Shown here piece by piece: positions 6,201 to 6,202 of a DNA stretch of 6,202 nucleotides. A program made the translations under genes and the position numbers. Each line of letters starts with the position of its first letter. Position 1 is the first letter of the stretch. Source of the stretch: Synergistaceae bacterium. GTDB taxonomy: Bacteria; Synergistota; Synergistia; Synergistales; Aminobacteriaceae. Under the pieces are notes generated by a model that saw only the letters and a program-made list of their open reading frames with translations, searched no databases and was not told the origin of the DNA. The DNA lies in NCBI GenBank assembly GCA_017458545.1, contig JAFTBA010000336.1:1-6202 (forward strand), in the 5' to 3' direction.

Positions 6201-6202
6201 GG

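Overview
The window is bacterial. It carries a housekeeping gene, aspS (aspartyl-tRNA synthetase), on the plus strand, followed by five tightly packed minus-strand genes. The protein sequences, the AGGAG-type ribosome binding sites and a GC content near 50% in the housekeeping parts would suit an anaerobe such as a member of Synergistota or Clostridia. This taxonomic guess rests on general resemblance only and is weak.

Layout: positions 1-94 are the aspS leader, with a lone TATAAT box. aspS itself (95-1894, 599 aa from its ATG) ends at a good intrinsic terminator (1908-1938). From 1950 to 5103, on the minus strand, lies a compact three-gene operon. In transcription order it holds a DUF262 (GmrSD N-terminal/ParB-like) protein of 379 aa, an SMC/ABC-like AAA ATPase with a C-terminal DUF3696 domain (360 aa after correcting its start), and a 312-aa protein whose last ~50 residues look like a RelE/ParE-type toxin beta-sheet. 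The first two genes overlap by 11 nt and the last two are 3 nt apart. Sampled stretches of this operon are clearly more AT-rich than its flanks (35-38% versus about 52% GC). Next to it, 5142-5186 is an 11-bp perfect inverted repeat. From 5200 to the window edge, also on the minus strand, is a second operon: a seven-helix membrane protein resembling the Bax inhibitor-1/YccA family (224 aa), followed after 5 nt by an L-rhamnose mutarotase (RhaM, 106 aa).

The part that merits attention is the DUF262 / DUF3696-ATPase / toxin-like trio. DUF262 proteins are core components of type IV restriction enzymes (GmrSD) and of SspE. ATPases of the OLD/AAA_21/DUF3696 kind are sensor or motor subunits of many anti-phage systems. 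The third protein has no recognisable catalytic domain except the RelE-like C-terminus. I infer a sensor (DUF262 nucleotide-dependent switch), an ATPase and an effector working together as a mobile defence module inserted between aspS and rhaM. No known named system can be assigned from the sequence alone.
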